64,000 bases of DNA from Nocardioides sp. WS12 (GTDB taxonomy: Bacteria; Actinomycetota; Actinomycetes; Propionibacteriales; Nocardioidaceae): the NCBI RefSeq assembly GCF_014108865.1, contig NZ_CP053928.1, positions 62,001-126,000 on the forward strand. Direction: 5' to 3'. Below, piece by piece: positions 53,338 to 62,783 of this stretch. Position 1 is the first letter of the stretch; every line of letters starts with the position of its first letter. Made by a program: the position numbers and the translations under genes. The notes under the pieces are model-generated. The model worked only from the letters and a program-made list of their open reading frames with translations, did not search any database and was not told the origin of the DNA.

Positions 53338-54768
53338 TCAGGCGACGAGGTCCCCTGCGAGGTTGATGGCGAGGGCTTTGAGCGCGTAGTACTCGCCCCG
53401 GGTGATGGCGGTGGTGCCGCTGGTCGTGACGAGGCGGTGCAGGCCGTGGGGTGTGCCCCAGATCCAGCGGTCGGGCCCGAGTTGGAACACCGTGTAGCCG
53501 GCGTGGGTCTTGGCGCGGTGATGATGTCGCCGTAGTGGGGTGTCGTTGTGGTCACCGGTCTGGCCGGGTGGGCCGTGTTTGTCGTAGGCGACGGTGTGGT
53601 CGTGATCCGGCGCCCTGCCCGTGCGGGTGAAGGAGCCGGTGGCGTGGGGGAAGACGTCGCCGATGGTGCGTAGCTCGGTGCGGAGCTTCACGTCGGTGGG
53701 GTGCTCGTAGCCGTTTACCGACCGGCCGGTGTGCAGATCGATCACCGGGGTCACGGTCACGTTGGCGTGGCGGCGGAGCAGGTCGCGGACCTGGGACAAC
53801 AGCATCGGGCCAAGACCCTCGACCCGAGCCACCGGGCCAAGGGCACCGGTCTCGGCGTTGGCAGACACGTGCACGACAACCTGAGCAGCCGTCGGGGCTG
53901 TGGCCGGGCTGGTTGCAGGTGCCTCGGGCACCTCGGCCGTGTCGGGTGCATCGGCGGTGGTTTCGCCGCGCAGGAACGCCAACACCGCGGCCGGATCAGC
54001 CAGCATCGCGAACGCCTCAGCACGCCAGTGGTCCATCGGCAATGGCTCTTCACCCTCGGCCGGTGCCGGGGCGTTCGCGGCCAGGGCGGTCGCGAGATCC
54101 TCGATGATCTGGCGGTGGGCCTCCACGTCGGCGTCGTCGATGCGGGCGAACACGGAGCCGACGCCGGCCGCTTCGCCTTCGACGGACTCGCCGGGCTTCT
54201 TCCGTGAGCACCAGGCGCCCTTGCGGGTGCGGTTCCGGTTGATGCGTTCCTGATGCGCGACGGAGTCGGCTTCGATGATCTTGGCTTCGGCGATCTGCAG
54301 GATCCGCGCCGGCGCCTCATCGAGCGCCTCCGCAACAGCGACATCCACGAGGGCGACCTGTTCGAGAGTCAGTTTCCGGGACATCGAGGCGACCTTGGTC
54401 CCCACCCACGGTTCGCACCGCAATGCCTGCAACCCGGCCCACAACAGGGGCAGTCGGTGCCGCAGGTCGAACGCATCCGCGGTTCGCCGGCGGGTGGTGA
54501 ACACCGACTCCTGTCGAGCGATCGCCATCTCGGCCACCGCGAGGTCGGACACCTTCGGGGTGCCCTCACCGCCAAGCGCAATGAGCCGCGGACCGCCGTG
54601 CCGGATCGGGACCGCGTTCGGCTCGTCCTGCGGGTCACCAGAAAACGCATCGGCCCACGCGAGCAGGACTTCGAGCTTCTCGACCTCGACCCGACGGCCC
54701 TCGAGCAGGCCCTCCTCAGCCGCCTGGAGCAACTGCTCCGGCGACATCTCCCCGAGACCCGAGATCAT
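53338..54768 (-). CDS. DUF222 / HNH endonuclease-like protein (13E12 type)
   Basis: 476 residues. N-terminal DUF222 helical domain (about 1-250), a low-complexity Ala/Pro/Thr stretch near 280-300, and a C-terminal HNH-like part with DHDHTVAYD and a later histidine cluster (LRRHHHRAKTH). The zinc cysteines common in HNH proteins are not seen. Proteins of this 13E12 repeat family occur in many copies in actinobacteria; their function is unclear. TATCAT (54775-54780) stands 6 bases before the ATG, and a full LexA box lies directly upstream, so it should be induced by DNA damage. Confidence 0.85.
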   Translation of the reverse strand: MISGLGEMSPEQLLQAAEEGLLEGRRVEVEKLEVLLAWADAFSGDPQDEPNAVPIRHGGPRLIALGGEGTPKVSDLAVAEMAIARQESVFTTRRRTADAFDLRHRLPLLWAGLQALRCEPWVGTKVASMSRKLTLEQVALVDVAVAEALDEAPARILQIAEAKIIEADSVAHQERINRNRTRKGAWCSRKKPGESVEGEAAGVGSVFARIDDADVEAHRQIIEDLATALAANAPAPAEGEEPLPMDHWRAEAFAMLADPAAVLAFLRGETTADAPDTAEVPEAPATSPATAPTAAQVVVHVSANAETGALGPVARVEGLGPMLLSQVRDLLRRHANVTVTPVIDLHTGRSVNGYEHPTDVKLRTELRTIGDVFPHATGSFTRTGRAPDHDHTVAYDKHGPPGQTGDHNDTPLRRHHHRAKTHAGYTVFQLGPDRWIWGTPHGLHRLVTTSGTTAITRGEYYALKALAINLAGDLVA

Positions 54769-54774
54769 ACATAG

Positions 54775-54795
54775 ATGATACCGAACATTCGTTCG
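54775..54795 (-). promoter_or_regulatory. LexA (SOS) box and -10 hexamer of the DUF222/HNH gene
   Basis: CGAAC-ATTC-GTTCG at 54782-54795 fits the actinobacterial LexA consensus CGAAC-N4-GTTCG with no mismatch. It touches the -10 hexamer TATCAT, so LexA would block the promoter until DNA damage. The rest of the 218-base gap (54796-54986) holds nothing I recognise. Confidence 0.85.
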
Positions 54796-54986
54796 AACGA
54801 CAAGGCTCGCGAGACCCCTGTGGAGAAGTTCCCGTCACCCCGAAGATGGGCGGACGCGACGTGCCAGTCGGGCTGATTGGCAACGGCGCGACGAACCAGT
54901 TCCTCCAGCACCGCGGCGACGTTCACAACGGGAAGTTCATCACGTGGACAACCCGACCAGCCAGGAACTCCAGGACGCCTGACGGA

Positions 54987-55874
54987 TCAGGCGATCGCGA
55001 TCCGGTCTGGGTCCTCGAGGTCCACCCACACGGAGACGTCCTTGCCGACCGCGACGCGCTTCGCCGGCTCCTTCTGAAGCGGCAGTTCCAGCGCCACAAC
55101 CCGCGGCTCGGCGCCGTCCCGGATCTCGACCTCGATCCGCTTCACCTCGACACCGACCAGCTTTCGCCCCGTCGGTACGACGGCCACGACCCGGCCGTCG
55201 TGGCGGCGGCCGGTCGCGTGGATCCGCTGCAGGTCGGCCGCCATGGCGTCGAAGACTGCCTTCTCGTCCGCGTCGACGCCGGCCCAGGTCGCACCCGCGG
55301 CCGCCTCCGTCGCATCGGCCCACTGACGAGCGAGCTCTGCCTCCTCGGCGGCGAGCACTGCGGCGGCCTCGGCACGGTCCGCGTCGGTGGGCGCCGCACC
55401 GAACGGGTTGGCGAGGCGCCCGACCACCTTGTCGAACCCGCCGCGCTGGTCGGCGACCGCGCGATCCAGCGCCGCCTTCCGGTCCCAGGCGATCTCGTGG
55501 TTGCGGTACGCCGCGTCCCAGTCGATCCACAGGTCCCGGTGATCCTTCGGGTTGACCCGGCACGGCACCTCGACGCCCGGCATCAGGCCGTACGTCCGCT
55601 TGAGGCGGACCTTGTACCAACGCTTCCCGGTGCCGCCCACCTGCGTCCCGATCGTCCAGGTGGGCACCTTGCGCTCGTCGTCCTCGACGACGTACGACGC
55701 CTGCCCGGGGACCCGGACCTCCCAGGTGATCGCGAGCCGGCTGCTGGTCTCGACGCCCGGCGCGCCGCCCTCCCCCTCCTGCGTCCAGGTCGCGGCGCCG
55801 ATGGAGCGGATGGTCACCGCGACAGCGTCCAGCCACCCCGACGGGGGCGTGCGGAGCAGGCCGAGGTCACCCAT
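54987..55874 (-). CDS. Hypothetical protein with a duplicated strand-rich module
   Basis: 295 residues, no known family named with certainty. Two similar modules: residues about 45-120 (SRLAITWEVRVPG ... GVEVPCRVNPKDHRDLWIDWD) and about 225-293 (GRKLVGVEVKRIEVEIRDG ... VGKDVSVWVDLEDPDRIAIA). Each ends in a V-D/N-P-x-D pattern like the small domains found in many actinobacterial proteins. Between them lies an alanine-rich helical part. Start ATG 55874 with GAGGGGC ahead. Likely cytoplasmic; role unknown. Confidence 0.7.
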   Translation of the reverse strand: MGDLGLLRTPPSGWLDAVAVTIRSIGAATWTQEGEGGAPGVETSSRLAITWEVRVPGQASYVVEDDERKVPTWTIGTQVGGTGKRWYKVRLKRTYGLMPGVEVPCRVNPKDHRDLWIDWDAAYRNHEIAWDRKAALDRAVADQRGGFDKVVGRLANPFGAAPTDADRAEAAAVLAAEEAELARQWADATEAAAGATWAGVDADEKAVFDAMAADLQRIHATGRRHDGRVVAVVPTGRKLVGVEVKRIEVEIRDGAEPRVVALELPLQKEPAKRVAVGKDVSVWVDLEDPDRIAIA

Positions 55875-55907
55875 GCCCCTCAGTGTCGCGGCGCTGTCAA
55901 CGCAGCT

Positions 55908-56495
55908 TCAGTCGAGCTGACGAATCACCCGTGCGGGATTGCCGACGGCCAGCACACCGGCTGGCAGGTCCTTCACGACCACGGACCCCGCACCGACCAC
56001 GGTGTTCGCGCCGATGGTCACGCCCGGGCAGACGATGACGCCGCCGCCGAGCCACACGTTGTCGCCGATCGTGATCGGCTTCGCGGCCTCCCACTTGGCC
56101 CGGCGCAGGTCCGCACCCAAGGGGTGGATCGGCGTCAGCAGCTGGCAGTTCGGACCGATCTGGACGTCGTCGCCGATCGTGATCGGCACGACGTCGAGCG
56201 CGATCAGGCCGAAGTTCACGAACGAGCGCGCACCGATCTCGATCTGGGTTCCGTAGTCGACCTGCAACGGCGGGCGGATCTCCGTGTCCTCACCGATCTC
56301 GCCCAGCAAGTCCACCAACAGTGCGCGGCGCCGATCGACCTCGCGCGCCGAGGTCGTGTTGAACTCCGTCGTGAGGTCGTTCGCGCGGTGATAGGCCCCC
56401 ACGATCTCGGGATCGTCGGCCAGGTAGAAGTCACCGTCGACCATCCGCTGGTGCATGCTGCGCGGGTCGTCGGGATCCCGCGGGTCCAGCGTCAT
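55908..56495 (-). CDS. Maltose/galactoside-type O-acetyltransferase
   Basis: 195 residues. N-terminal Mac domain (MVDGDFYLADDPEIVGAYHRANDL) followed by a left-handed beta-helix of hexapeptide repeats (VPITIGDDVQIGPNCQL, KPITIGDNVWLGGGVIVCPGVTIGANTVVGAGSVV). The catalytic histidine is in LTPIHPLGADLRR. Transfers acetyl from acetyl-CoA to a sugar hydroxyl. ATG overlaps the stop of the gene before it (ATGA). Confidence 0.92.
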   Translation of the reverse strand: MTLDPRDPDDPRSMHQRMVDGDFYLADDPEIVGAYHRANDLTTEFNTTSAREVDRRRALLVDLLGEIGEDTEIRPPLQVDYGTQIEIGARSFVNFGLIALDVVPITIGDDVQIGPNCQLLTPIHPLGADLRRAKWEAAKPITIGDNVWLGGGVIVCPGVTIGANTVVGAGSVVVKDLPAGVLAVGNPARVIRQLD

Positions 56496-57034
56496 CGCTC
56501 GTCCTTGTCGTGGTGGCGTCGTTCCTCGACCTTCTGACGCAACCGCTCCCGTTCCTCGTGGGCCTCCACGTCGGCCTCGCCGATCTTGCCCTCGAGCGCC
56601 GCGACCGCTTCGGGCTTCCCGTGGAAGCGACGGAAGGCGTAGACGAGCAGGGCCAGCGCGAGGACGCACGAGAACAGCAGCGTGACGCCGGTCCAGACCC
56701 CACCGAACAGCCACCACTTGTCGCCGATCGGCCACCAGGACGGGACGTCCGGGCCGATGATCCACAGGACACCGAACGCGCCGAGCCCGAGGCCGGCGAT
56801 CGTGGACGCAATGACGCGCGGCCAGGTCTCGACGCCCTCCGCGGCACCGCGCAACGCGCGCAGCATCACGGGATCGAGCAACCGCTCGGCCCACGTGTAC
56901 TGCTGCGACAGCACAGCAAGGCCAGCGGCCATCAGCAGCAGACCGGGCCCCGGCAGCACCATCGCTGCGACGCCCGCGAGCAGCAGGATCCAGCCGAGGG
57001 CCTCGAGCAGGAGGCGCTTCGCCGTACCGGTCAT
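56492..57034 (-). CDS. TIGR02611-family membrane protein
   Basis: 180 residues. The family hallmark is the PGPG helix, here AAMVLPGPGLLLMAAGLAVLS, then AERLLDPV. Three to four membrane helices and a charged C-terminus rich in Glu/Arg (EAHEERERLRQKVEERRHHDKDER) that may form a coiled coil. Function not known. Start ATG 57034 overlaps the stop of the SnoaL-like gene (57031), and its stop overlaps the acetyltransferase start, so three genes are coupled. Confidence 0.82.
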   Translation of the reverse strand: MTGTAKRLLLEALGWILLLAGVAAMVLPGPGLLLMAAGLAVLSQQYTWAERLLDPVMLRALRGAAEGVETWPRVIASTIAGLGLGAFGVLWIIGPDVPSWWPIGDKWWLFGGVWTGVTLLFSCVLALALLVYAFRRFHGKPEAVAALEGKIGEADVEAHEERERLRQKVEERRHHDKDER

Positions 57035-57513
57035 CGTCCGCCACCAAACTTCTCGAGCCAGGCCAGTACGTCGTCGTCCGCGTTGCCGTGCGCGGCCGCG
57101 ATCCGCGCCCACGTCACCGCCATGGTGTGGAAGCGCAGCGGGTTGTAGACGTCCTCCTCGCGCGAGAAGAGCCCGTCGCCGGCGTACGTCATGATCGTGA
57201 TGTTGGGTTCGGTGAGCATGGTGCCGTCGCCCGGGTCGGGCATCGGGTTGAGCACTTCGCAGACCAGTCGGTTCTGTTCCGCGTCGACCACCTGCCAGGA
57301 GAGCGGGAAGCCGGTCATCACCCGACCGGGGTACGACGTCATCGTCTTCATCGACCAGGCCCGGATCTCGTCGCGCCCGGTGAAGGTCCCCATCGCGTGC
57401 TCGACGTACACCGCGTCAGGAGTGAAGAGGTCGGCGTAGCCGGTCCAGTCACCGCTGGCGACGAAGCCGGCGACCTTCTGGTGGAAGACGTCGTACGCCT
57501 CGGTGATCTCCAT
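57031..57513 (-). CDS. SnoaL/NTF2-like protein
   Basis: 160 residues with the cone-shaped NTF2 fold pattern: EITEAYDVFHQKVAGFVASGDWTGYADLFTPDAVYVEHAMGTFTGRDEIRAW. Proteins of this group act as polyketide cyclases, steroid isomerases or binding proteins; substrate not known. First gene of the overlapping three-gene run. Divergent from the adenylate cyclase at 57571 with 57 bases between. Confidence 0.82.
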   Translation of the reverse strand: MEITEAYDVFHQKVAGFVASGDWTGYADLFTPDAVYVEHAMGTFTGRDEIRAWSMKTMTSYPGRVMTGFPLSWQVVDAEQNRLVCEVLNPMPDPGDGTMLTEPNITIMTYAGDGLFSREEDVYNPLRFHTMAVTWARIAAAHGNADDDVLAWLEKFGGGR

Positions 57514-57570
57514 GGGTCGATTCAAACAGGTGCACCCCAGACACGCCGTGCGTGCACCTAGGCTTCGGCC

Positions 57571-59148
57571 ATGCCACGCGGATCGGCCCATCGACGCAGC
57601 CCCTTCGGCTCGCGCCTTCTGGGTCCGCGCGACCAGCCTCCCCGACGGTTGCGGATCCGGATCCAGCTGCTGCTGACCGTCCTGCTGATCTCCACCAACG
57701 TGATCGGCGCCGTCGTCGTCTTCGTGTTGAACACCTGGGCGGTGCCGTCGCCCGACCCGAACAAGGAGATGGTGATCGCGCTGGCGATCGCGATCCCCAC
57801 CTACGTCCTCACCGCCGCCCTGGTCGGCGCCATCTGGGGTACGACGACGTCGCTGCGCGCCCTGCGCTGGGCGACCCAACCGGGGATCGACCCGGACCAC
57901 ACCCAACGCGCCCGCGCCCTGCGGGTGCCGCTCGTGCTGACCACCATGCAGCTGGGCATGTGGGGCGTGGGCACGGCCCTGTTCACGATGCTGACGGTGA
58001 TCCTGCAACCGTCGCGGGCCCTCGGCACCGGGCTCACCGTGGGCATCGGCGCGGTGGTAGTCGCCGGGATCTCCTACCTGCTGACCGAGTTCTCCCTGCG
58101 GCCGATCGCTGCGCGCGCGCTGTCGGACGTGCGGGTCACCGGCAAGCTCCGGGGGGTCGGCGTCGGCCCGCGCATGGCGATCTTCTGGACCCTCGGAACG
58201 GGCACTCCGATCATCGGTCTTCTGATCGTGGCGATCCTTGCCCTCACCCCCAGTGGCAAGGACGTCACGCTGCAGGACCTCGCCGTGGTGACCATCATCG
58301 TCTGCGGCATCGTGCTGGTGTTCGGCCTGCTCCTGACCGACCTCAACGCCCGTGCGGTCGTCGCGCCCATCTTGTCGGTGCGCGACGCGATGCGCGCCGT
58401 CGAGGGCGGAGAGCTCGCCAGTGACGTGATCGTCTACGACGGCACCGAGCTCGGGCAGCTCCAGAGCGGGTTCAACGAGATGGTCGCGGGCCTCCAGGAG
58501 CGCGAACAGATCCGCGACCTCTTCGGTCGCCACGTCGGCCAGGAAGTGGCAGCCGCGGCCGCTGCGCTCGGTGCCGGCCAGATCGAACTCGGCGGGGAAA
58601 CCCGCATGTGTTCGGTGCTGTTCGTCGACCTGGTCGGCTCGACGACGTACGCGACCCAACACGGTCCGACCGAGGTGGTCGAGGTCCTCAACCGGTTCTT
58701 CGGAGTCGTCGTGGACGAGGTGGATCGCCACTACGGGCTGGTCAACAAGTTCATCGGCGACGCGGTGCTCGCCATCTTCGGAGCGCCCGTCGAGCTCGAG
58801 GAGCACGCCAGTGCGGCACTGTCCGCGGCCCGCGCGATGGCCGCGCGCCTGGCGGTCGAGGTGCCTGAGGTCGGCGCCGGGATCGGCGTCGCGACCGGTC
58901 AGGTGGTGGCGGGCAACGTGGGCCACGAACAGCGCTTCGAGTACACCGTGATCGGCGACGCGGTGAACTCCGCTGCCCGGCTCACCGACCTGTCCAAGGA
59001 CATCCCCGGCGGCGTCCTCGCGGCGTGGGAGTCCGTCGAGACCGCCCGGGCCGCCGGCTCACCCGAGGCGGATCGGTGGGTCGAGCACGGCGAGGCGACA
59101 TTGCGCGGACGCTCGGGCACCACCCGGCTCGCCGTACCCCGCTCGTAG
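57571..59148 (+). CDS. Membrane class III adenylate cyclase with HAMP domain
   Basis: 525 residues, like the mycobacterial Rv1318c-Rv1320c/Rv3645 group. Six membrane helices (about 30-265), HAMP linker (LNARAVVAPILSVRDAMRAVEGGEL), then the cyclase domain (about 345-510). Catalytic residues are in place: metal Asp in VLFVDLVGSTT, Lys and Asp in VNKFIGDAVLAIFG (Lys fits adenine), and Asn and Arg in YTVIGDAVNSAARL. So it should make cAMP from ATP in response to a membrane signal. TAGGCT (57559-57564) stands 6 bases before the ATG, a leaderless start. Confidence 0.93.
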   Translation: MPRGSAHRRSPFGSRLLGPRDQPPRRLRIRIQLLLTVLLISTNVIGAVVVFVLNTWAVPSPDPNKEMVIALAIAIPTYVLTAALVGAIWGTTTSLRALRWATQPGIDPDHTQRARALRVPLVLTTMQLGMWGVGTALFTMLTVILQPSRALGTGLTVGIGAVVVAGISYLLTEFSLRPIAARALSDVRVTGKLRGVGVGPRMAIFWTLGTGTPIIGLLIVAILALTPSGKDVTLQDLAVVTIIVCGIVLVFGLLLTDLNARAVVAPILSVRDAMRAVEGGELASDVIVYDGTELGQLQSGFNEMVAGLQEREQIRDLFGRHVGQEVAAAAAALGAGQIELGGETRMCSVLFVDLVGSTTYATQHGPTEVVEVLNRFFGVVVDEVDRHYGLVNKFIGDAVLAIFGAPVELEEHASAALSAARAMAARLAVEVPEVGAGIGVATGQVVAGNVGHEQRFEYTVIGDAVNSAARLTDLSKDIPGGVLAAWESVETARAAGSPEADRWVEHGEATLRGRSGTTRLAVPRS

Positions 59149-59169
59149 CCAGCCATCGGTGGATTCAGG

Positions 59170-59772
59170 TCAGGCCAGGGCCTCGAGGGTCCGCGCCACC
59201 CGTTCGAGCACGCGCGGCATCTCCGCCTCGGACAGCAGTCCGTCCAGTTGCGAGTCCCGCTCCAGGACGGCGAGACCGTGCACGGTCGCCCAGCCGATGA
59301 CCGCCAGTTCCTCCGTCGGTACGCCGACGCCCCAGCCGCGTTCCTGCGCGGCCGCGATGTTGGCCAGCAGGACCGCGCGGTGCTCCTCGCGCGCAGCGAG
59401 CAGTCGCTTGTCGTCGGCGTGCAACAACTCGGGCCGAAACATCACGTCGAACATCGTGGGATGCCGCAACGCGAACTCCACGTAGGCGGCTCCGGCCGCA
59501 GCGACGGGCCGGCCGGCGTCCGGTCCCCCGTCGGCGACGCCCTCGTTCGCCGACGCGATCGCTGCGCGGGTGCGCTCGAGCAGCAAGTCGAAGCCTTCGA
59601 CCGCAAGGGCGGTGAACAGGCCCGCGCGGTCGTCGAAGTGGTGGGCAGTCGCCTGGTGCGAGACCCCCACCCGGCGGGCGATCGCGCGCAGACTGGCCTT
59701 GGCCGGACCACAGTTGGCGATCTCCTGCTCCGCAGCGCGCAGCAGGCGCTGGCGCAGGTCGGCGCTCCTCAT
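59170..59772 (-). CDS. TetR-family regulator (of the MmpL operon)
   Basis: 200 residues. Helix-turn-helix about 8-52 (RLLRAAEQEIANCGPAKASLRAIARRVGVSHQATAHHFDDRAGLFTAL); the C-terminal part is of the WHG type (GWATVHGLAVL). ATG 59772 overlaps the stop of the MmpL gene (ATGA), so regulator and exporter share one message: an autoregulated unit with the operator in front of mmpL. Convergent with the cyclase gene, 21 bases apart. Confidence 0.9.
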   Translation of the reverse strand: MRSADLRQRLLRAAEQEIANCGPAKASLRAIARRVGVSHQATAHHFDDRAGLFTALAVEGFDLLLERTRAAIASANEGVADGGPDAGRPVAAAGAAYVEFALRHPTMFDVMFRPELLHADDKRLLAAREEHRAVLLANIAAAQERGWGVGVPTEELAVIGWATVHGLAVLERDSQLDGLLSEAEMPRVLERVARTLEALA

Positions 59773-62765
59773 CGAACCTCCTCCGCAGGCGGCCGCTGCG
59801 GCCACCACAGCCGTGGACCCAGCAGGGTAGCGAGCGAGGGCACCAGCAACGACCGGACGACGAACGTGTCCAGCAGCAGGCCGACCGCGATCGTGAAGCC
59901 GACCTGGCCGATCGTCGTCACCCGGCCGGCCATCAGCGCCGCCATCGAGGCCGCGAAGATCACGCCGGCCGAGGTGATCACGCCGCCCGTCGCGGCCGTC
60001 GCCCGGGCGATGCCGCTTGCCGAGCCGTCGGGCGCCTCCTCGTGCATGCGCTTGGTCAGCAGCAGGTTGTAGTCCGCACCGACCGCCACCAGGATCACGA
60101 ACGCGACGGCCGTGACCGTCCAGTCGAGCGGGATGCCGAACCCGACCTGCCACACGAGCACCGACAGCCCGATCGCCGCGACGTAGGACAGCACCACGGT
60201 CGCCATCAGCGCGAACGCCGCCACCAGGCTGCGCAACAGCAGGAGCAGCACCAGGAACACCGCGATCAGCGCGGTGATCGCAATCAGCTCGAGGTCGGAC
60301 TGGGAGTACCTCCGCAGGTCGTTGTTGGTGCTCGCCATGCCGGTGACCGCCACGTCGGCGTCGGCGAGCCGAGTCCCGTTGAAGGAGTGGTCGACGATCT
60401 CGCGCACTTCGGCCGACCGGTCCGCGGCCTCGGACTCGAACGCATCCGTCTTCCCCAGTACGACGATGCGGGCCGTGCGTCCGTCATTGGAGACGAAGAG
60501 TCGGCTCGCTGCCTCGAAGTCCGGGTTGGTCAGTGCCGTCGGCGGCAGGTAGAAGCCACCGCTGGCGGGATCGTCGACCTCGTCGCGGGTCGCCTGCAGA
60601 TGCTCCGCCGCAGCGGCGAGGCCCTTCTCGAGCTCGGGCAGGGACGCGGCCACCTCCTCGGTGCCGCCGCGGATCCGGTCCGCGCCGGTCGCGAGTTGGT
60701 CGGCGCCGGAGGAGAGGTCTCCGAGCTTGTCGGCGAAGATCTGCTGGCCCTCGGCGAGTTGCTGGGTGCCGGTGCGGGCCTTCGCGATCCCTCCGCGCAG
60801 CTGACTCAGGCCGGTGCGCAGGTCGCCCGTACCGGTGGCGATGGCGCGGGCGCCGCGTGCCGCCTCGCGGAGTCCGGGCAACAGCTGGTCGCGTTCGGCT
60901 TCCCAGATCTGCTTGATCCCGGCCCGGGCCCGCGAGCACGCCGGATCGAGGCCACAGGTCAGGCTCTTCGTGGCCAGGGCGTCGTACGCGAGGCCGAGGC
61001 CGTCCACCGCGAGCTGGACCTGGTCGGCCGCGGTGGTGAGTCCGTCGGCGAGCGCGGCGGCGCCGACCTTGAGGTCGCGCGTCCCGGCGACAGCGGCGTC
61101 GGCACCGTCGAGGAGCTGCGTCATGCCGCGTGACAGCCGGGTGGTGGCGGTGGCGATCGAGTCGGCACCCTCCACGGCCTTCTCCGCACCGTCCGCGAGC
61201 TGGCCGGCCCCGTCATCGAGCTGGCCGGCGCCCTCGGCGAGCTGCTCGGCTCCGTCGGCGCCCTTCGCGATGTCGCCGCGGGCCTTGCCGAGCTCGTCGC
61301 CGATCAGGCCGGACTGGAAGGCGACGGAGGCCTGGGTGATCGGCTCGCCGCCCGGTCGGGTGATGCTGCGGACCAGCGCGACGCCGTCGTGCCGGGCGAG
61401 CGAGGACGACGCCTGCTCGATGAGGGCGAGGTCCTTGGTGTTGCGCAGGTCGTGGTCGGCCTGGATCAGGACGTAGTCGGGAAGCACCTCGTTGATCGGG
61501 AAGTGCCGGTCCAGCAGGGCGTAGCCGCGGTTGCTCTCCGCGTCGTCGGCCAGCGGCTCGCGGACGTCGTACGACAGGTTGGCCAGCGGGAAGAACGCCG
61601 CGAGCAACAGCAACGGCACCAGCGACACGGTCAGCATCCGCACCGGGTGCGCGGCGACCAGGCCGGCAATCCGCTGCCACACGGCGGCACCGCCCGAGTC
61701 GCGCGGCTCCGCCCAGCCGCGCTGGCCGGCCAGCGCGAGCAGCGCCGGCGTGAGGGTGAGGCTGACGAACAGGTTGACGGCGATGCTCACCGCGATCGCC
61801 GGGCCGGTGGTGTTGAAGAACCCGAGGTCGGCGATCGCCATGCACAGCGCGGCCAGCACGACCGTCACGGCAGAACCGGCGATGACCCCGCCGATCTTCG
61901 ACGCGGCGATGGCGGCGGCCGCGGTCGGCTCGGTGCCGAGTCGGCGCTCCTCGTGATAGCGGGCGACCAGGAACACCGCGTAGTCCGTACCGGCGCCGAG
62001 GATGATCGCGGTCAGGAACGACCCGCTGAACGTCGAGATCGCGAAGAGGTCGTGCAGCCCGCAGAACGACACCACGGCGCGACCCAGGCCCAGCCCGATC
62101 CCCACGACCGTGAGGATCATGATCGGGATCGCGAACGATCGGTAGATCAGGAACAGGATCAACGCGATCATCACGATGGTCACGATCGTGATCCGGCCGA
62201 CGCTGTGTTCAGTCTCCGTCGCGAGGTCGACGACGGTGGCCGTGGGCCCGGTCACCTCGACGGTCAGCCCGTCCGGCGCCTTCTCGCCCACGATCTCGCG
62301 TACGGCGGCCACCTGGGTCAGCGACGCCGGCGCACCGGTGGCGCCGGTGATGCCGACCAGCAGGTACCGCGCCTGCTGGTCCTTGCTCGTCAGTGCCTTG
62401 CGCAACTCCGGCCGACGGATGTCCTGGACGAAGGTGACGTCCTTCTCGTCCGTGGCCAGGTCGGTGACCAGGGCCTCGGCGTAACTGCGGTCCGCCTCGG
62501 TGAGGCCGGAGGTCCGCTCCATCGCCACCACGATGAAGCTCTGGGCGTCGCCGCTGCTGAACGCGCTGTTCATCGACGTGATCGCCCGGATGGAGGGCGC
62601 GTCGTGCGGAACCATCGGCGAGGAGTCGCGACCGGCGATCTCCTCGAGTTGCGGCACGGCCACGTTCATCACGACCGTGATCGCGAGCCAGGCAAGAACG
62701 ACCCAGCCGGCCCGTCGTACGACGAAGCGGGCGTAGCCGGCGGCGCGGTCGTGCTCAGTCCCCAT
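59769..62765 (-). CDS. MmpL-type RND transporter with long outside coil domain
   Basis: 998 residues. Two RND halves of six helices each; proton-path motifs GAGTDYAVFLVARYHEER and AVGADYNLLLTKRMHEEA. Between them a long outside domain (about 460-740) full of repeated segments such as AEQLAEGAGQLDDGAGQLADGAEKA, a helical coil like that of YhgE/Pip proteins. Exports lipids or hydrophobic compounds. TAGTTT (62772-62777) stands 6 bases before the ATG, and a perfect palindrome lies upstream. Co-transcribed with its TetR regulator. Confidence 0.92.
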   Translation of the reverse strand: MGTEHDRAAGYARFVVRRAGWVVLAWLAITVVMNVAVPQLEEIAGRDSSPMVPHDAPSIRAITSMNSAFSSGDAQSFIVVAMERTSGLTEADRSYAEALVTDLATDEKDVTFVQDIRRPELRKALTSKDQQARYLLVGITGATGAPASLTQVAAVREIVGEKAPDGLTVEVTGPTATVVDLATETEHSVGRITIVTIVMIALILFLIYRSFAIPIMILTVVGIGLGLGRAVVSFCGLHDLFAISTFSGSFLTAIILGAGTDYAVFLVARYHEERRLGTEPTAAAAIAASKIGGVIAGSAVTVVLAALCMAIADLGFFNTTGPAIAVSIAVNLFVSLTLTPALLALAGQRGWAEPRDSGGAAVWQRIAGLVAAHPVRMLTVSLVPLLLLAAFFPLANLSYDVREPLADDAESNRGYALLDRHFPINEVLPDYVLIQADHDLRNTKDLALIEQASSSLARHDGVALVRSITRPGGEPITQASVAFQSGLIGDELGKARGDIAKGADGAEQLAEGAGQLDDGAGQLADGAEKAVEGADSIATATTRLSRGMTQLLDGADAAVAGTRDLKVGAAALADGLTTAADQVQLAVDGLGLAYDALATKSLTCGLDPACSRARAGIKQIWEAERDQLLPGLREAARGARAIATGTGDLRTGLSQLRGGIAKARTGTQQLAEGQQIFADKLGDLSSGADQLATGADRIRGGTEEVAASLPELEKGLAAAAEHLQATRDEVDDPASGGFYLPPTALTNPDFEAASRLFVSNDGRTARIVVLGKTDAFESEAADRSAEVREIVDHSFNGTRLADADVAVTGMASTNNDLRRYSQSDLELIAITALIAVFLVLLLLLRSLVAAFALMATVVLSYVAAIGLSVLVWQVGFGIPLDWTVTAVAFVILVAVGADYNLLLTKRMHEEAPDGSASGIARATAATGGVITSAGVIFAASMAALMAGRVTTIGQVGFTIAVGLLLDTFVVRSLLVPSLATLLGPRLWWPQRPPAEEVR

Positions 62766-62783
62766 TCGTTGAAACTAGAACCT

